A program made the translations under genes and the position numbers. Positions 36,616 to 48,276 of a stretch of DNA of 64,000 nt are shown here, piece after piece. A model generated the notes under the pieces. The model ran no database searches, had not been told where the DNA came from, and saw only the letters and a list, made by a program, of their open reading frames with translations. Source of the stretch: Citrus sinensis (taxonomy: Eukaryota > Streptophyta > Magnoliopsida > Sapindales > Rutaceae); the NCBI RefSeq assembly GCF_022201045.2, contig NC_068558.1:51005501-51069500 (forward strand), in the 5' to 3' direction. Each line of letters begins with the position of its first letter. Positions within the stretch are counted from its first letter, which is position 1.

Positions 36616-38517
36616 CCTTGTGAGGGAGGATTTTCGTTTGAGATGACAATACAAAATTCAGGATGTACCAAATCTTTGACATGCTCTATTATTCATTTTT
36701 GCAAAGAAACACAGTCTTATCCCTTAGAGAAACACGACCACCCTTCGTTGACTTTCATTAACGAATTAAAATAAATAATAAATATCTCCGTATCAAATAA
36801 AAAGCAATGTCAAGATGAGAACTTTAAGCATTCTGATGAGCACAAATTGAGATACTCATTCTTATTTGCAAGATACCGCACAGCTCAGTAGTGCTAAATT
36901 CTGTAAAGAAACAAATGCAATACACAATATAACCCAAACCCACAAATCTACTCTGTAATTCTGCGTAAAACATGTTAGCATCATTCCAATTTCCAAAAAA
37001 TGGAATCTCATAAATAAAATAAAATAAGAAAGAGATTCATCATAATTAAATCAAATTTACTATCTTTATTAAAAGAGTGGCTTGTTCTTCTTAACTTCTC
37101 GATTTCAACTTCATTGACACTGGTATTGAATCAGTGAAACGCTTGGATATGAACCCATTTCAAATTTCAAATGCTTTTGTCTTTTTTAAGATATCCCATA
37201 TATAGGAATGGGAGAAATCTTCATTTTGGGGAGGGGGGCGCCTGATATATTTTCCTCATTCAGAAAGTATATGGGGACAATTTTTTTACTCAGTTTATTG
37301 TTTGGAGCAGAGATGTGAATCATTTAATACTGATGTTTTAGTTGAGACAAGGATTCAAAGAAATCCCTGCCCCCTCCCTATTTCCTCTTTGTTATTTTTT
37401 ATTTTATTTTTTTACTAAAATTTTTAGTGAATAGATCTAAAATTTAAGTTACAATATTGATGTAAACAACACATATTATAATATAAATAAAAATAACATA
37501 AATAATAGCTACCGTAAACACTTGAATGAATTTTGCCACCATTATCTTATTCATAAATAAAATATCAAATTTGAAACTTTGCTTTTGCTTAACATCATAG
37601 ATTATCTTGTAATATTGATGACTTTGACTTAATTTAATGGAAATTGTTCTTTATTTTAGTTTATTTTGATGTTTTTGTATTAGTGAGATGATTTTATACT
37701 TTTACCTTAATATGATTAAATTAGATTTGAAAATAAAAGCATATGTTATTAGGAGATTAGTACCCTCAATGATCATATCTCTCCCCATCAAATAATTATG
37801 ACAAAGATGAAGAAAATTTGGGGATAGGGACCGAGTATTAGAGATGGGTACTGAAATGACGATCTCCTCCTCTCTTCCCTTCATTGTGATCCCTCCATCC
37901 CCAATAGTATATTGCTTGTCTACTTGACACTTAACTACTTGCTCAAACATTTAACAATATTAATTACATTGTTTAAACCAAATCACTTATCACATGATTC
38001 ACAATTCGTTATACGTACTTTATGTTTCAAAGAATGTTTAACCTTTTCATTTAAAGTAGATCAAAAGTTTAGAAGGCTAGAAATAAGAAATTATAGTTTC
38101 AAGAAATGGCCTTATGAGATTTTATGATACCGATCTGATAAACTTGATTGCTAGCCATGGATGAAATGAGCGTGCACACATGTACGGTTGCATATACCTA
38201 ACAAAAAGAAAAAGGGTGAAAAAAAAAAAGTCCCACTCTCGATTTAATTTTGTCTCGACAGATTGGCAACTCTGAGGTACAAATCACCCACGGCATAATA
38301 AGCAAACATTGAGGCATAAATTACAAATGAGGACAAAATTAAGCACAAAGAATCCACAATGTTCAAGAACCGCATCTTCTTGAATATTAATTAATTCTTC
38401 ATAGTTTATGCGCATCTTCATATTAGACATACACTTACTTATCCTAACAAGCCCCGCTCTGGTACTTAAAATCTTTATAAAGTTCATCCAGTCTCTGTAG
38501 ACTTCACATTGTACAGC

Positions 38518-39803
38518 CTAGAGGTAGCCTTTCTCTTTGCAGCATTGGATTGCTTCATCGAACATTTCATCGATCCCATAGTTGTACCTGAAACCAGCAT
38601 CCAATAGTTTCTTTGATGACGATCCGGGTGCTCTGTAACCTTCAATCTCTGCTAAAGAACTGCAAAAAATAGAATGGAAGTTTTTACAAATTCTCAATGT
38701 CACAAGACTGAAAAAATTATGAAGAATTAACAAGGCAACTAACTTACTCCACGGTTGGTATCGGATATTCAGGGTATTTTGCAGAAAGAAATTCGGCCAT
38801 CTCTTGAATTGTTAATGTGTGTGAAGAACAAATGTACCTCCCCTTTGCATCAGGATATTCAAGCAAGAAGATATGAGCCCTGGCCACGTCATCTACGTGC
38901 ACCATTGATGTGTTGAGAAGAAAACCATATTCCTCTCGATTACCTGATCAGAGAGCATGCATATACTGTATCTGTTAATTTAAACATTAAAAGCGAAAGC
39001 AAAGGCAATAGCATACACAAATAATGTATGTGAACGATTCATGACGCAGCATATTTTCAGTTTCACATTACCCAATATCAAAGCAAGTGAGGAGCGAACA
39101 GAGCCTGCAAATTTAGGACAAATGAAGGGACCAACAACCATAGAAGGTATCAGTGTCACTAGATCTAATCCATGTTCTTCTGCAAACTCAAGAGCTGCCC
39201 TTTCCGTTAATGTCTTAGAAATTGCGTACGATTTTCCCCAGGAATCCAATTTTCTGATGTAATCAACATCACTCCAAAATGTCTCATCCATCATATCAAC
39301 ATCTTTGTCATTGTAAAACACAGCCGCGTTACTTGAAGTGTACACAACTCGCTTCACCGTTCCAGACTTCAAGCATGATTTTAAGATGCCTAGTGTTCCA
39401 TTAATTGCTCTTTGTGTTATAACTTCCTCAGGTTCTTTGTCTTCAAAATCAACGGGCGTGGCAACATGAAGAACCCCAGTGCACCCAGCAATAGCTGCAT
39501 CGAAGCCATCTGGGTGGCTGAGATCGGCATGAAAGATACGGAGCCTCTCAGATGCTCCCGGTAGATTTTTCAGGAAGCTAAGGTCTTTCGAATTCCTGTG
39601 TTCTGCTCATTTATCAAAAATTTTGAAGTGTTAGCAACTCTAGATTTTGCTTTTGTTACAGTAATTAAAAGCATACCTGGGTCCAGCTCGGACCGAACGG
39701 TGGTTGTAACGGAGTAACCATGGTCAAGAAGTCTCATGATCAGCCAAGATGCTATGAAACCTGTACCACCTGTTACACAGACTCTTCCTTTACCCTCTTC
39801 CAT
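38518..39803 (-). CDS. DFR-like NAD(P)H reductase (vestitone reductase / tetraketide pyrone reductase group)
   Basis: This is an extended short-chain dehydrogenase of the dihydroflavonol 4-reductase superfamily, which reduces carbonyls in phenylpropanoid and related pathways using NADPH. Four exons (39677-39803, 39072-39602, 38748-38943, 38518-38659) give 331 residues. The Rossmann motif is [20 protein letters not shown] at the amino end. Catalytic residues are visible as the Ser in [10 protein letters not shown] and the YxxxK in YAISK at about residues 165-169. Other blocks are [37 protein letters not shown] and the terminal [13 protein letters not shown], which closely matches vestitone reductase. 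Substrate cannot be read from sequence. A (CT)n run upstream (39812-39831) lies in the leader. A broken paralogue sits directly upstream at 40780-44475. Confidence 0.93.
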
Positions 39804-40779
39804 ATTTTTCCTCTCTCTCTCTCTCTCTCTCTGTGTCTAGCTCCTTCTCTATATGAACTGTATCAGTCACTTGTAAATAATAACAACAAAGTATTTTGCC
39901 TTTTATTTTGACCACTCTTTTCGGGCCACTTCTTGTCGTCTCTCCAGTGATTCTGACGTTTCAACTATCTCACATTTAAAAAAAAAATCTCATTAAAAAT
40001 CATGTTCACATTCTTTCTGTTGTTTTAGGCCACCGAAAGTCTAAACTATTACTCTTAATCTAAGAGTAAGGTTTCTCTTAATCTAAGAGTAGGTCTCTTC
40101 ATATTAAAATGATATGTATTTTCTAAATAATTTTGAATATCATATTTATTTTTATTTTAATTTTTGTCAAATAGAAAAGCACTATTTTACCCTTAAAATC
40201 AGTTTGTTCGATGGAGAAGTAACGACATGAGTATTTAAGGTAATTTACGAAAATACAAGCAGCGAAGGAGGAGTAATACATTAAAAATTAAATAAATGGA
40301 AAAGAGGCATAGATTTGATTGCCATAAATAGACGAGAAATTAAAAATTAATTTTTTTTGGTCTTAAACATGAGAAAATATCATTATATATAAATTTTAAA
40401 TTGGAGTTTCAGTGACCTTTCAATGGTTGTGAACCAGTCACATGGAATGAAACCAATGGACAGTACTCTGTTGAGAATTTTCAAAACAAAGGACAGAGAA
40501 AGTACAATCTTGTGCAGCCACAAGAGTACTCTTATTATCTCCTGCCCATTATACATTTGTTTAAATTTTTAGAAAAATAAATAAAGATTATGACTATCTT
40601 GAAACTGTTTTAAAATATGGTACAAATTATAAATACATACGTAAAATGATAAATAATAAAAAATTATTATAATTTTAATTATATGGTTATAAAAAAATAT
40701 TTTAGTTCTAATATAATCAGATCCATAAATAAAAGAGCTTGTATTTAGTGTATATAAAGCTTCGTATTAAAGCCAATAA
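39804..40779. other. Promoter side of the DFR-like gene
   Basis: This AT-rich stretch holds the leader with a CT-repeat and, at about 40049-40090, two tandem copies of CTCTTAATCTAAGAGTA, itself an interrupted palindrome. No coding exon is seen. Confidence 0.5.
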
Positions 40780-41489
40780 TAAGCCTTTATCTTTGTAGCA
40801 TTGAACAGCGCCTTCAAGTGTCGATTATGTTTTCCTTTTTTAAACGCCGCCAAATTGAAGGGGATGAATAAATTTCGACGGCAGTTACGCTGTTACGGCA
40901 CTAAATAAATAAATCAAAATTGTCGGAATTGGGGGAAAAAAAAATGTGACAAGCTGATGGTAGCTCAAATTCTGGGCAATTTCTAGAGAAGTAATCAAAC
41001 ATTTCTATCAGTTGTCAATTAAGCCGATAATCAAATGTACCTTCCTTTTGAATTAGGATTTTCAAGAAGAAATATTCCTGCAGATGCCACATCATCAACA
41101 TGCACCAGTGCACCACTTTGTTTGAACAAAAAAGATATTTATATTAGGATTTTATTAAGTTATAATTAATGTTACTTACCAGTTAAATAACATGACAATA
41201 AATTTTGCTGTCGTATTATTAGTTTTCACATATTTTATAAAAATTGTAAGTTACATAGATTGTAACTTAATAAAACCCTTTATGTTGACCTCGCTTCCCT
41301 GCATTAAAAAATGAAACAAAATAAATAAGAAATGATCAGTTAGGAATCTCTCATGCATATATTATGCTCTCAACTTCTTCTTCGGATCGAGTAAAATTAA
41401 TTCAAATCGATCACCAGGTGGCGCATGCACAGCATCATAATAAGAGAGATTGACAACTCGAAAACATAAAAAATTAAGTTTCTCAATAA

Positions 41490-42450
41490 TGAAAGTTTTA
41501 TTAAAAAGTCTAAATAAATAAAATTAAGTTTTTAGGCCTTTTTATACTCACTTTAAATACGGTGAATTTACTAAAATAGGCAAATTCGAAATATTATTTT
41601 ATAATAAGATATTACTAATGTAAATAAAGAAAACAAAACAAACAACACTTATATTCCATATTTAAAAAAAGATAAAAATTCTAAAAGTAATAAAAAAAAA
41701 AAGGAAAATAACCCAAAACTAACAAAAAATGAATAGAAAATAAGTGAAATTTTTGGCTTGATCGTGAGGTAAAATAACACAAGCATTTTGGGTTTGTTTC
41801 GTCTCGTTGCAAACTTAGAAATTGTATATTTTGCATACAAAAATGGACACTTGTAGCATCAGTTATGACCTCTAAAAAGTACTTTGTTTATCTCACACAA
41901 CCATCTTACGTCAAAGATGTAAACGTATAAAGGCACATTAGGGCAAATGAAGGATCCGACAATCAATGGCAAAACCAAAGACACAAGCTGAATGTCATGT
42001 TTATGGGCGTAATCCAAGGTTATCTTTTGATGTAGGATAGTTGTGTAAGATGAACAGAATACCTTCTGAAGATTATAACTTAAGCTACATGTGTCCGTTT
42101 TGAGTGTATAATATATTGTTTCGAAGCTTACGATAAGAAGAAGCAAACTAGAACTAGTTGTGTCATTCTACCCAGTGTTTGAGTTGGAAATTTCACTTCT
42201 TTCCTTTTCATTTATCAATTTTAGGATTTTTTTTTCCAATTACTTCTATGATTTTTATGCTTTTTTTCTAGATATCGGATTTGGTGTAGTTTGTTTTATT
42301 TTTGTTATTTAGATTAGGAAAATTTTATTATAAAATAATAGTTTAAATTTACCCATTTTAGTAAATTCGTGATATTTAAAACTAATATAAAAGAAGTCTA
42401 AAACCCTAGTTTTTTTTTTATTCAAACTTCTTCTAAAAATTTTGTTATTT
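41490..42450. mobile_element. Long inverted-repeat structure enclosing a reductase exon fragment
   Basis: The left arm at about 41490-41920 and the right arm at about 42020-42450 are complementary along their length. Matching blocks include GAATTTACTAAAAT, TATTATTTTATAAT, AAGTGAAATTT and, near the centre, GGACAC-TGTAGC and CTCACACAAC / CTTACACAAC. Identity is roughly 70 to 75 percent by eye. The central 100 bp or so, 41925-42020, is the reductase piece reading TLDYAHKHDIQLVSL. Two explanations fit: two inverted insertions on either side of a surviving exon piece, or one long-armed element that holds a host fragment. Collinearity with the pseudogene favours the first. No target duplication was clear. 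Confidence 0.7.
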
Positions 42451-42673
42451 AAAAAACATAATTTCTTCTATCAATTAACTTTTTTATGTTCATGCATCCT
42501 GATCTTTTCTATAATAATCTTGGAAACTGTAAGACGAGCTTACAATCTTATTGCCAAGATTATGACTCCAGCCATTCCATCCAACTCACTTGGGCGGCCT
42601 TTTTCAAAAGCTATCGTGGACAAACTAGAAACGACCCGTTTGACGGTCTTTGAATTCAATCATGCTTTAAGAG

Positions 42674-44254
42674 TTGGGTAATTTTAAGGGATCTCTCTTG
42701 AGGTTTGGTGTATTGATATTTTGAAAGAAAATATTCATGTAATTACAGAGACCTCCCCTGACATTAGTATCCCGTTAACTCGATTGTTATTGAATTGACA
42801 AAAAGTCAAAAATGCCATAGGTTGCATAAATGCCCTGACAGGTACAACTAGTGTAATGTAGTAGCTACAATTTAGCGTTAAACATCACACTAAAGCACTA
42901 AAAAATCTAAAATAACCATGAAAAGCAAATCATTAACAACAACAACAATAATAATAATAATAAAAGTAAAATATAAATTAAGAAAATTTATACTAGCAAT
43001 GGCCATAAATACAATCATTGTCAAGCTAAAAATCACCATTATAGCCCTTTCTTCTTTGACTTTCTTCTCACAATTTCTTCCTTCATCATTTAACACATCT
43101 CAAATGCTTAATAGTTAGTAAACTACTTTAATAAGACGATAAACAAACCATAATTCACTCTTCAATGCATTCAAAATAGAAAGATAACGAGTGATTTATG
43201 AATCATAATGCTTGCTTTACTTTTTGGCAGTGGTAGCTCCAAATTCAATAATAGTAAAATAATAGTAAATGAACAACAGTTCATTCATTATGAATGTAAT
43301 TGTAAAGATAGGAATTTATACTTTTCAGATATTGGAATTAGAATAATATTCCTTAGCCATTTACATTAAAGCCAAAGAATAAAAGAAAAAGTCTTCCTTT
43401 GATATTTCAAGTTTCAAGCCACTAGCCATATGAAGAAGCCAGATCAGAGCGGAATAACGAATGCTACTGCCACATCAAAAGTCTGGACCAATTGGGTAAT
43501 GGTTGCCGTGCCAATTTCATGACAAGCAAAAATCAATTATCCTCCCCAGACTAAAACATTAGCGAACCTACCTTTTGAATATAAAATAATAAGTAAATAA
43601 ATCAAAGCTTTCAATTCGTTTACATTTGAAATCAACTAAAACAGGAACAAAAAAATCTTTCCATTCAAGATAACTTATCCAACAACTTCTTCAACGCATT
43701 TTTTTTTCATTTTTTTATCATTACAACAATAAATTGAAAAAAAAAAGAGTCTAACATCCAAGGGCTTTCTACCAAACTAACCTTTTTTGGGTTCCAATTC
43801 TAGTTGTTTAAGACTCTAGCCGTCAGCAAAATTCGCTTAACAGAACACTCGTGCCACCATCATAGCTTATCATGTTGATACTCATGTTAAATTTACTTGA
43901 AGGTGGCAGAGATTCTATGGTTACAAAAGCTTCTTGAGAGATTTTCAAGCTTGAAAATGGTTGTGAGTTTCGTTTAATGAGAGAGAAAATGGAGTTTTGG
44001 TTTATCTCATATAACATGTAATGTGGGTAATTAATTAATTACCAGTACCCGAATTTGAGTCATCGATGCAACTTTGTGTTTTGTTTTGAATTTCTTTCAT
44101 TTTTTTTTAATTTACGAAATCACTAATTTACTCTCACACACTAACAATATACGAAAACGTGTACTAACGTGAGGGGAGGTTCTTGTGATTATAAGAATAC
44201 TTTCTATTAGATTGTCAATACACCAAACCTCAGGGGAGGTCTTTAAAAATTATC
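42674..44254. mobile_element. Mutator-like non-autonomous element inserted in the reductase pseudogene exon
   Basis: The 1581-bp element is flanked by CTTTAAGAG (42665-42673) and CTTTGAGAG (44255-44263), a 9-bp duplication with one mismatch. Terminal inverted repeats of about 95 bp share TGAGGTTTGGTGTATTGA and CCTCCCCTGA / CCTCCCCTCA blocks. A 9-bp duplication with long inverted ends is the Mutator pattern. I find no transposase reading frame inside. The insertion splits reductase exon 2 between the pieces reading GLLGAL and NSKTVKRVV. The single mismatch in the duplication and arm divergence suggest moderate age. Confidence 0.85.
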
Positions 44255-45285
44255 CTTTGAGAGCGCCTAATAGTCCTTCAACGGCTAGTTTTGTGTCTAC
44301 TTCCTCGTCCTCTTCGGAGCATCCCTTTACCATTGGTTGAGCCCAATGAAAAATTCCCATGCACCCTTTGAAACTTTCTGGTTTGTTCAGATCTGCATTG
44401 AAAATCCTTAGCTTCTTCGATGCTTCTTCCAGGTTTGAGAGGAAAGCCCATGCTTTCTTGCAATCCTGTCATCATTACACAGCTGTCATCTTAGGTGATG
44501 ATCTTGCCTCACATATTCCATGTGTCCTTTATTTTAATTATATTCATTCATTAAAGTAAAATCTCATATAATTCATTGACAAATTCCTTGTACTCGTTAT
44601 ATCCTGTTTTTTTTTTTTAATCAAATATACTAGCACATTTAGCAAACCTAAAAAAGTTTATCTATCTAGCATTGCATCAATTTTTGGCTGACCCTTGTAT
44701 TTTTTTAAATATGGCCCAATATATTATATGTCCCATTTTTTTTTTTCTCAGCGTCAGAGACGTTATATTTTTGGGACCAAAAATTACCTACTTTCCATGA
44801 AGAATATCTTAATTCTTCGTATAAGTAACAGTAATCAGCGCTAACGTTTACTGCCCTCATTTGGAATAATAATAATAATAACAAAAGTAAAAAGGAAGGA
44901 TGCTTCGGGAGACTTTTTGAGAGCAGAATACCAAATGAAATTTGATTCCTAGGCAGAGTGATTTAAGGAGAATATATGTTTATATCATGATTTTTTTCCC
45001 CTTTCATATACATACACGCACACACACACACATACATGTAACTGCAACGCAAAGTATGAATTATAAAAATCATGCCTAATAATATTTGATAAGTATCGCA
45101 AAAGAGAAATTAATGAAAAACGATGATCATGAATCATGATGAGTAAACTAACAAAATTATTTGTAAATTGCACTTCTGGCAAAAGCGAGAAAATGGAAAA
45201 GCAATCAACTCATATTTTGAATCTTGAAAAGAAAAGAAAATTAAAACTTGCCTGCAGAATCTCGTCTACCTAGCCATATAGACGA

Positions 45286-45667
45286 AGCCTTTTGGTATGG
45301 TTTATAAAATGACCATAAGTGTTTATTTAATCGTATAAACTATTATCATAATTTTTGTTGTTATTTGATTATTTTTCTAATAAAGTTTTTGAAACTTAAA
45401 TATGATATTTTACCAGTATTAGTAAAATCTCAAATTTTAGGCTTTTGGGAGTATATGGTAAAAAAAATTTCTTTTAAATTTTAAAATATATAAAATACCA
45501 TGTACTTATTTGACAATCTTATTTTATTCTTTTCATAACATAACTTTAAAAAATTTTCTATTAAAGTAATTTCATAAATTTTTAATAAAAACTCTTATTG
45601 AAAACTAAACAACTAAATTTTTTTTGGTAAAAACTCTATTTGAAAAGTTGTACCAAATAGAGCTTGT
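45286..45667. mobile_element. hAT-like miniature element, copy C
   Basis: The left end has TTTTGGTATGGTTTATAAAA and the right end in reverse complement has CTCTATTTGGTACAAC. Internal order (tttatttaatcgtataa near the left, aaaactctattt near the right) matches the element at 35991-36352. It is about 380 bp and more worn than copy B. Confidence 0.6.
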
Positions 45668-45800
45668 GTATCTAAAATTCGACTAACTAATTAATTTCTT
45701 AAATAAGCAAAACTTTGCATTAATTGTTAATGGTCTAGCAAATTGTAAATTATCATTACAACGGTGACACTATTGACTTATTTTTTAAATATTAAAATGT

Positions 45801-46080
45801 AAGGAAAAGGACTATTAGCCCCAATATTTAGGAAAGGGATATAAAACCCCCAAATCCTGTTAATTTTCATAATAATAGCAGCAGCAATTTTAAGGAGAAA
45901 TACAATTTTAGAAAATTTACATGTCATTTCTTATAATTTGTAGATATACAATATTATATATTTTTTAGTTAAAATAAACTAAAAATCAACAGGATTTAGG
46001 GGTTATATGTCTTTCTTAAATATTAGAGGGTTTTATATCATTTTCCCCAAATGTTAGTGGGCTAACATTCATTTCTTCTA
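45801..46080. mobile_element. Inverted-repeat miniature element
   Basis: The left arm holds CTATTAGCCCCAATATTTAGG, ATATAAAACCC and AAATCCTGTTAATTTT; the right arm contains the same blocks in inverted order (aaaatcaacaggattt, ggttatatgtc, gggttttatat, agtgggctaac). Arms are about 75 to 85 bp around an AT-rich middle. Total length is about 280 bp. No coding frame. Confidence 0.7.
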
Positions 46081-46749
46081 AAACATGCAGTGTTATTATA
46101 CGTACCCTCTTTAATCCACATGTTTCACATGGAATAATTTGTTTCCAAGTTCCAACTGCAGTTTAAGGGTCTTAATTAATTATTTAATTAATTACACAAT
46201 CGTTGTTTAATGATGTGCGTACAAAGTTTGTGCATGAATGATGTATCACTTAACGTGTGTCATTCATTCGTTGATGTTATGAAATAAATACATTTTAGTC
46301 GATGATTAGCAACAAGAAATCTGAGATGCAAAATTTGTATCCCAAGTCTATTAACATAACATTACTCTTTAATAAAACTTCTTACCGAAATTTCATGTCT
46401 TGTATTTGAAATGGACTCATAACTATTCATTGGTATAAATCATGTATTTAGCTATTTTGCTAACCCTTCATGGTCCGTTTTGTGCCTTGAGCTTAAATCA
46501 TGGGTGTTCTATTCTTGTTAGCCGTCATCGTGCTTAATGAGCTTCAATTTTGTATTATATCTGATGAAAATCTTTCCGAAGATGTATTTTGTGGCTTTAG
46601 GGGATGAACTATGAATCTATATATATAGATACATACATATATAGATATATTATATTGCCTTAATTCGGGAGAATCTAGAAAAGGTGTGGTGTTATATAAG
46701 TTGTACAATTTAAGCATAAAGTGAATTGGCTTCAAGTATTAGCTCAAAG

Positions 46750-46752
<3 letters not shown>

Positions 46753-46780
<28 letters not shown>
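46753..46780. repeat. GA microsatellite
   Basis: An uninterrupted AG dinucleotide run of 28 bp, in AT-rich intergenic DNA. Confidence 0.9.
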
Positions 46781-46784
<4 letters not shown>

Positions 46785-46979
46785 CAAAGAAAACATGTAT
46801 TTTTATTTTTCACAAAAAAAAAAAAAAATTCCAATTCCTACGCTCATTAAGTTAATATCTACTATGCTTATCTTAAAGAGTATCCCGAGCCATATGCCAA
46901 TCTCTTCCACTCCCAAAAGTTAATTAATCAACTAAAGAGTTTGTAGAGATCTAATTAACTCTTTAGTTAGCAAATAAGT

Positions 46980-46984
<5 letters not shown>

Positions 46985-47018
<34 letters not shown>
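46985..47018. repeat. TA microsatellite
   Basis: An uninterrupted TA dinucleotide run of about 34 bp. Confidence 0.9.
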
Positions 47019-47019
<1 letters not shown>

Positions 47020-48276
47020 CAGTCAAATATTTTTCAATCTGTCACTGAAGCTATTGGCCGGATAGTAACATACTCTTTCTCTTATTTGAGTTCTCATTAC
47101 TAAAAATTCAACTTTTGAATATTTGCAAGTGTAAACATGACAAGACTGATCCTTTTATTTAATTGGTATTTATGAGTTACGCTCATTAGATCCATAAATT
47201 ATGTTATAATTATAATGATTTGGACTGTTAGACCTTTGGTTAGATCATTCATTCACCTCATGCATCCAGCCGACGGCAAACTATATTAATTAAAAATCTA
47301 AATCCATTCATTAATCTCTTTTGTACAAGTTGAAACGACAGTGTACCACACAAAACAAAACAAGTACTAACCACCCTTAAAATATAACGTAGTTGTTAAT
47401 TCCATCAACTAATCCTAATTTCCTAATAAATCTATCTTCCCTCGCTATATATATATATTAAAAAGAAAAATCTTTACCCAAACCCCCAATTTTATTTATC
47501 GTTCGTACACGAAATGTTTTTCTAGGGAAAATATTTTCCGGATCGTTAATTCTCACGATTTCCAAAGAAAGTACCTACTTTTTCTATTTTCAATATAAAA
47601 GATCCCCAACTAGAAGTCCACCAAATTTAACTGAAATAACCTAAATACCCTTGATCATTGAGATGCATCACGCATGCCATGGTATACTGGTAAATAACTT
47701 TATTATTGTGACCATTGTCAATTTCAAATGTACGACGAACAGAACTTTCCCCATTACTTAACACGGACCTACTTGATATAAATGTAAAAATATTTTATGA
47801 TCTTGAAATATTAGAAAAAGTCAGTGATCCGACGCAATTCTCAATTTCTTTTTTTTTTTTTTTTGGGAAAAAAATTCAAAGAAGAATTTATTTTGATTTT
47901 TAGTTCTTTCGGGCAAAACGCTCTGTGTAACAAAATGGATTGATAGGATTCCACACCCCACCTGGAATCCCAAATCTCATAAACCCAAGAATCACAAAAT
48001 TCACTTGACAAAAAACTAAAAGAAGGGGGGAAAAAAAGGTCAAAAAACCTCGGAAAGCAGAAGCATAGAAATCACTTCTATAATTAACAAATTAAAAATC
48101 TTAGTTCTGTTTTCTCTGTTTTTCTTGTTTTCTGAGTCTTACCATTAACATTATTACCATCACCCTCAACGGCCCGACTAATATACACCCTAAATTCACA
48201 TTTTTCCGCTTAAAGAAATCACAGAGAAGGGACAAAATCGTTTAAACAGCAAAATTTTTGTGAAGGGTTTCTTAGC

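Larger units (their letters stand above)
35389..38517. other. Intergenic region between the Sec1/Munc18 and reductase genes
   Basis: The first 250 bases are the promoter and leader of the minus-strand Sec1/Munc18 gene. A hAT-like element lies at 35991-36352 and a fold-back element at 36495-36615. Around 37180-37920 are GA- and CT-rich patches resembling worn repeats, without a frame I can name. The rest is AT-rich. Confidence 0.5.
40780..44475 (-). pseudogene. Broken DFR-like reductase paralogue, split by repeats
   Basis: Pieces of a second reductase gene lie in the right order on the minus strand. Part of exon 2 at about 44264-44475 reads FLSNLEEASKKLRIFNADL and later KPESFKGCMGIFH. The next part at about 42520-42673 reads NSKTVKRVV after an in-frame stop replacing the usual Cys of KAC. 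A third part at about 41925-42030 reads TLDYAHKHDIQLVSL and VGSFICPN. An exon 3 part at about 41040-41120 reads LVHVDDVASAGIFLLENP. An exon 4 tail at about 40780-40833 reads LEGAVQCYKDKGLL. No first exon was found. Gaps between pieces are filled by the inverted-repeat elements described separately. The parent is probably the intact gene at 38518-39803 or a close relative, by tandem duplication. It cannot make a working enzyme. Confidence 0.85.
44476..48276. other. Repeat-rich intergenic region before the palmitoyltransferase gene
   Basis: It holds a hAT-like element (45286-45667), an inverted-repeat element (45801-46080), a GA microsatellite (46753-46780), a TA microsatellite (46985-47018), and short CA runs. 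I found neither exon 1 of the reductase pseudogene nor any other coding exon. The last 200 bases are the leader side of the next gene. Confidence 0.5.

Noticed and set aside
37180-37920. GA- and CT-rich patches considered as LTR remains
   Set aside because: No paired LTRs, primer-binding site or coding remnants could be seen; no LTR or viral element is claimed in this window.
42890-44017. Short open frames inside the Mutator-like element as a transposase
   Set aside because: No zinc-finger, MULE or catalytic motif is visible, and the frames are short and AT-rich.
46753-47018. Microsatellites considered as a CRISPR-like or satellite array
   Set aside because: They are simple dinucleotide repeats without spacers, usual in plant intergenic DNA.
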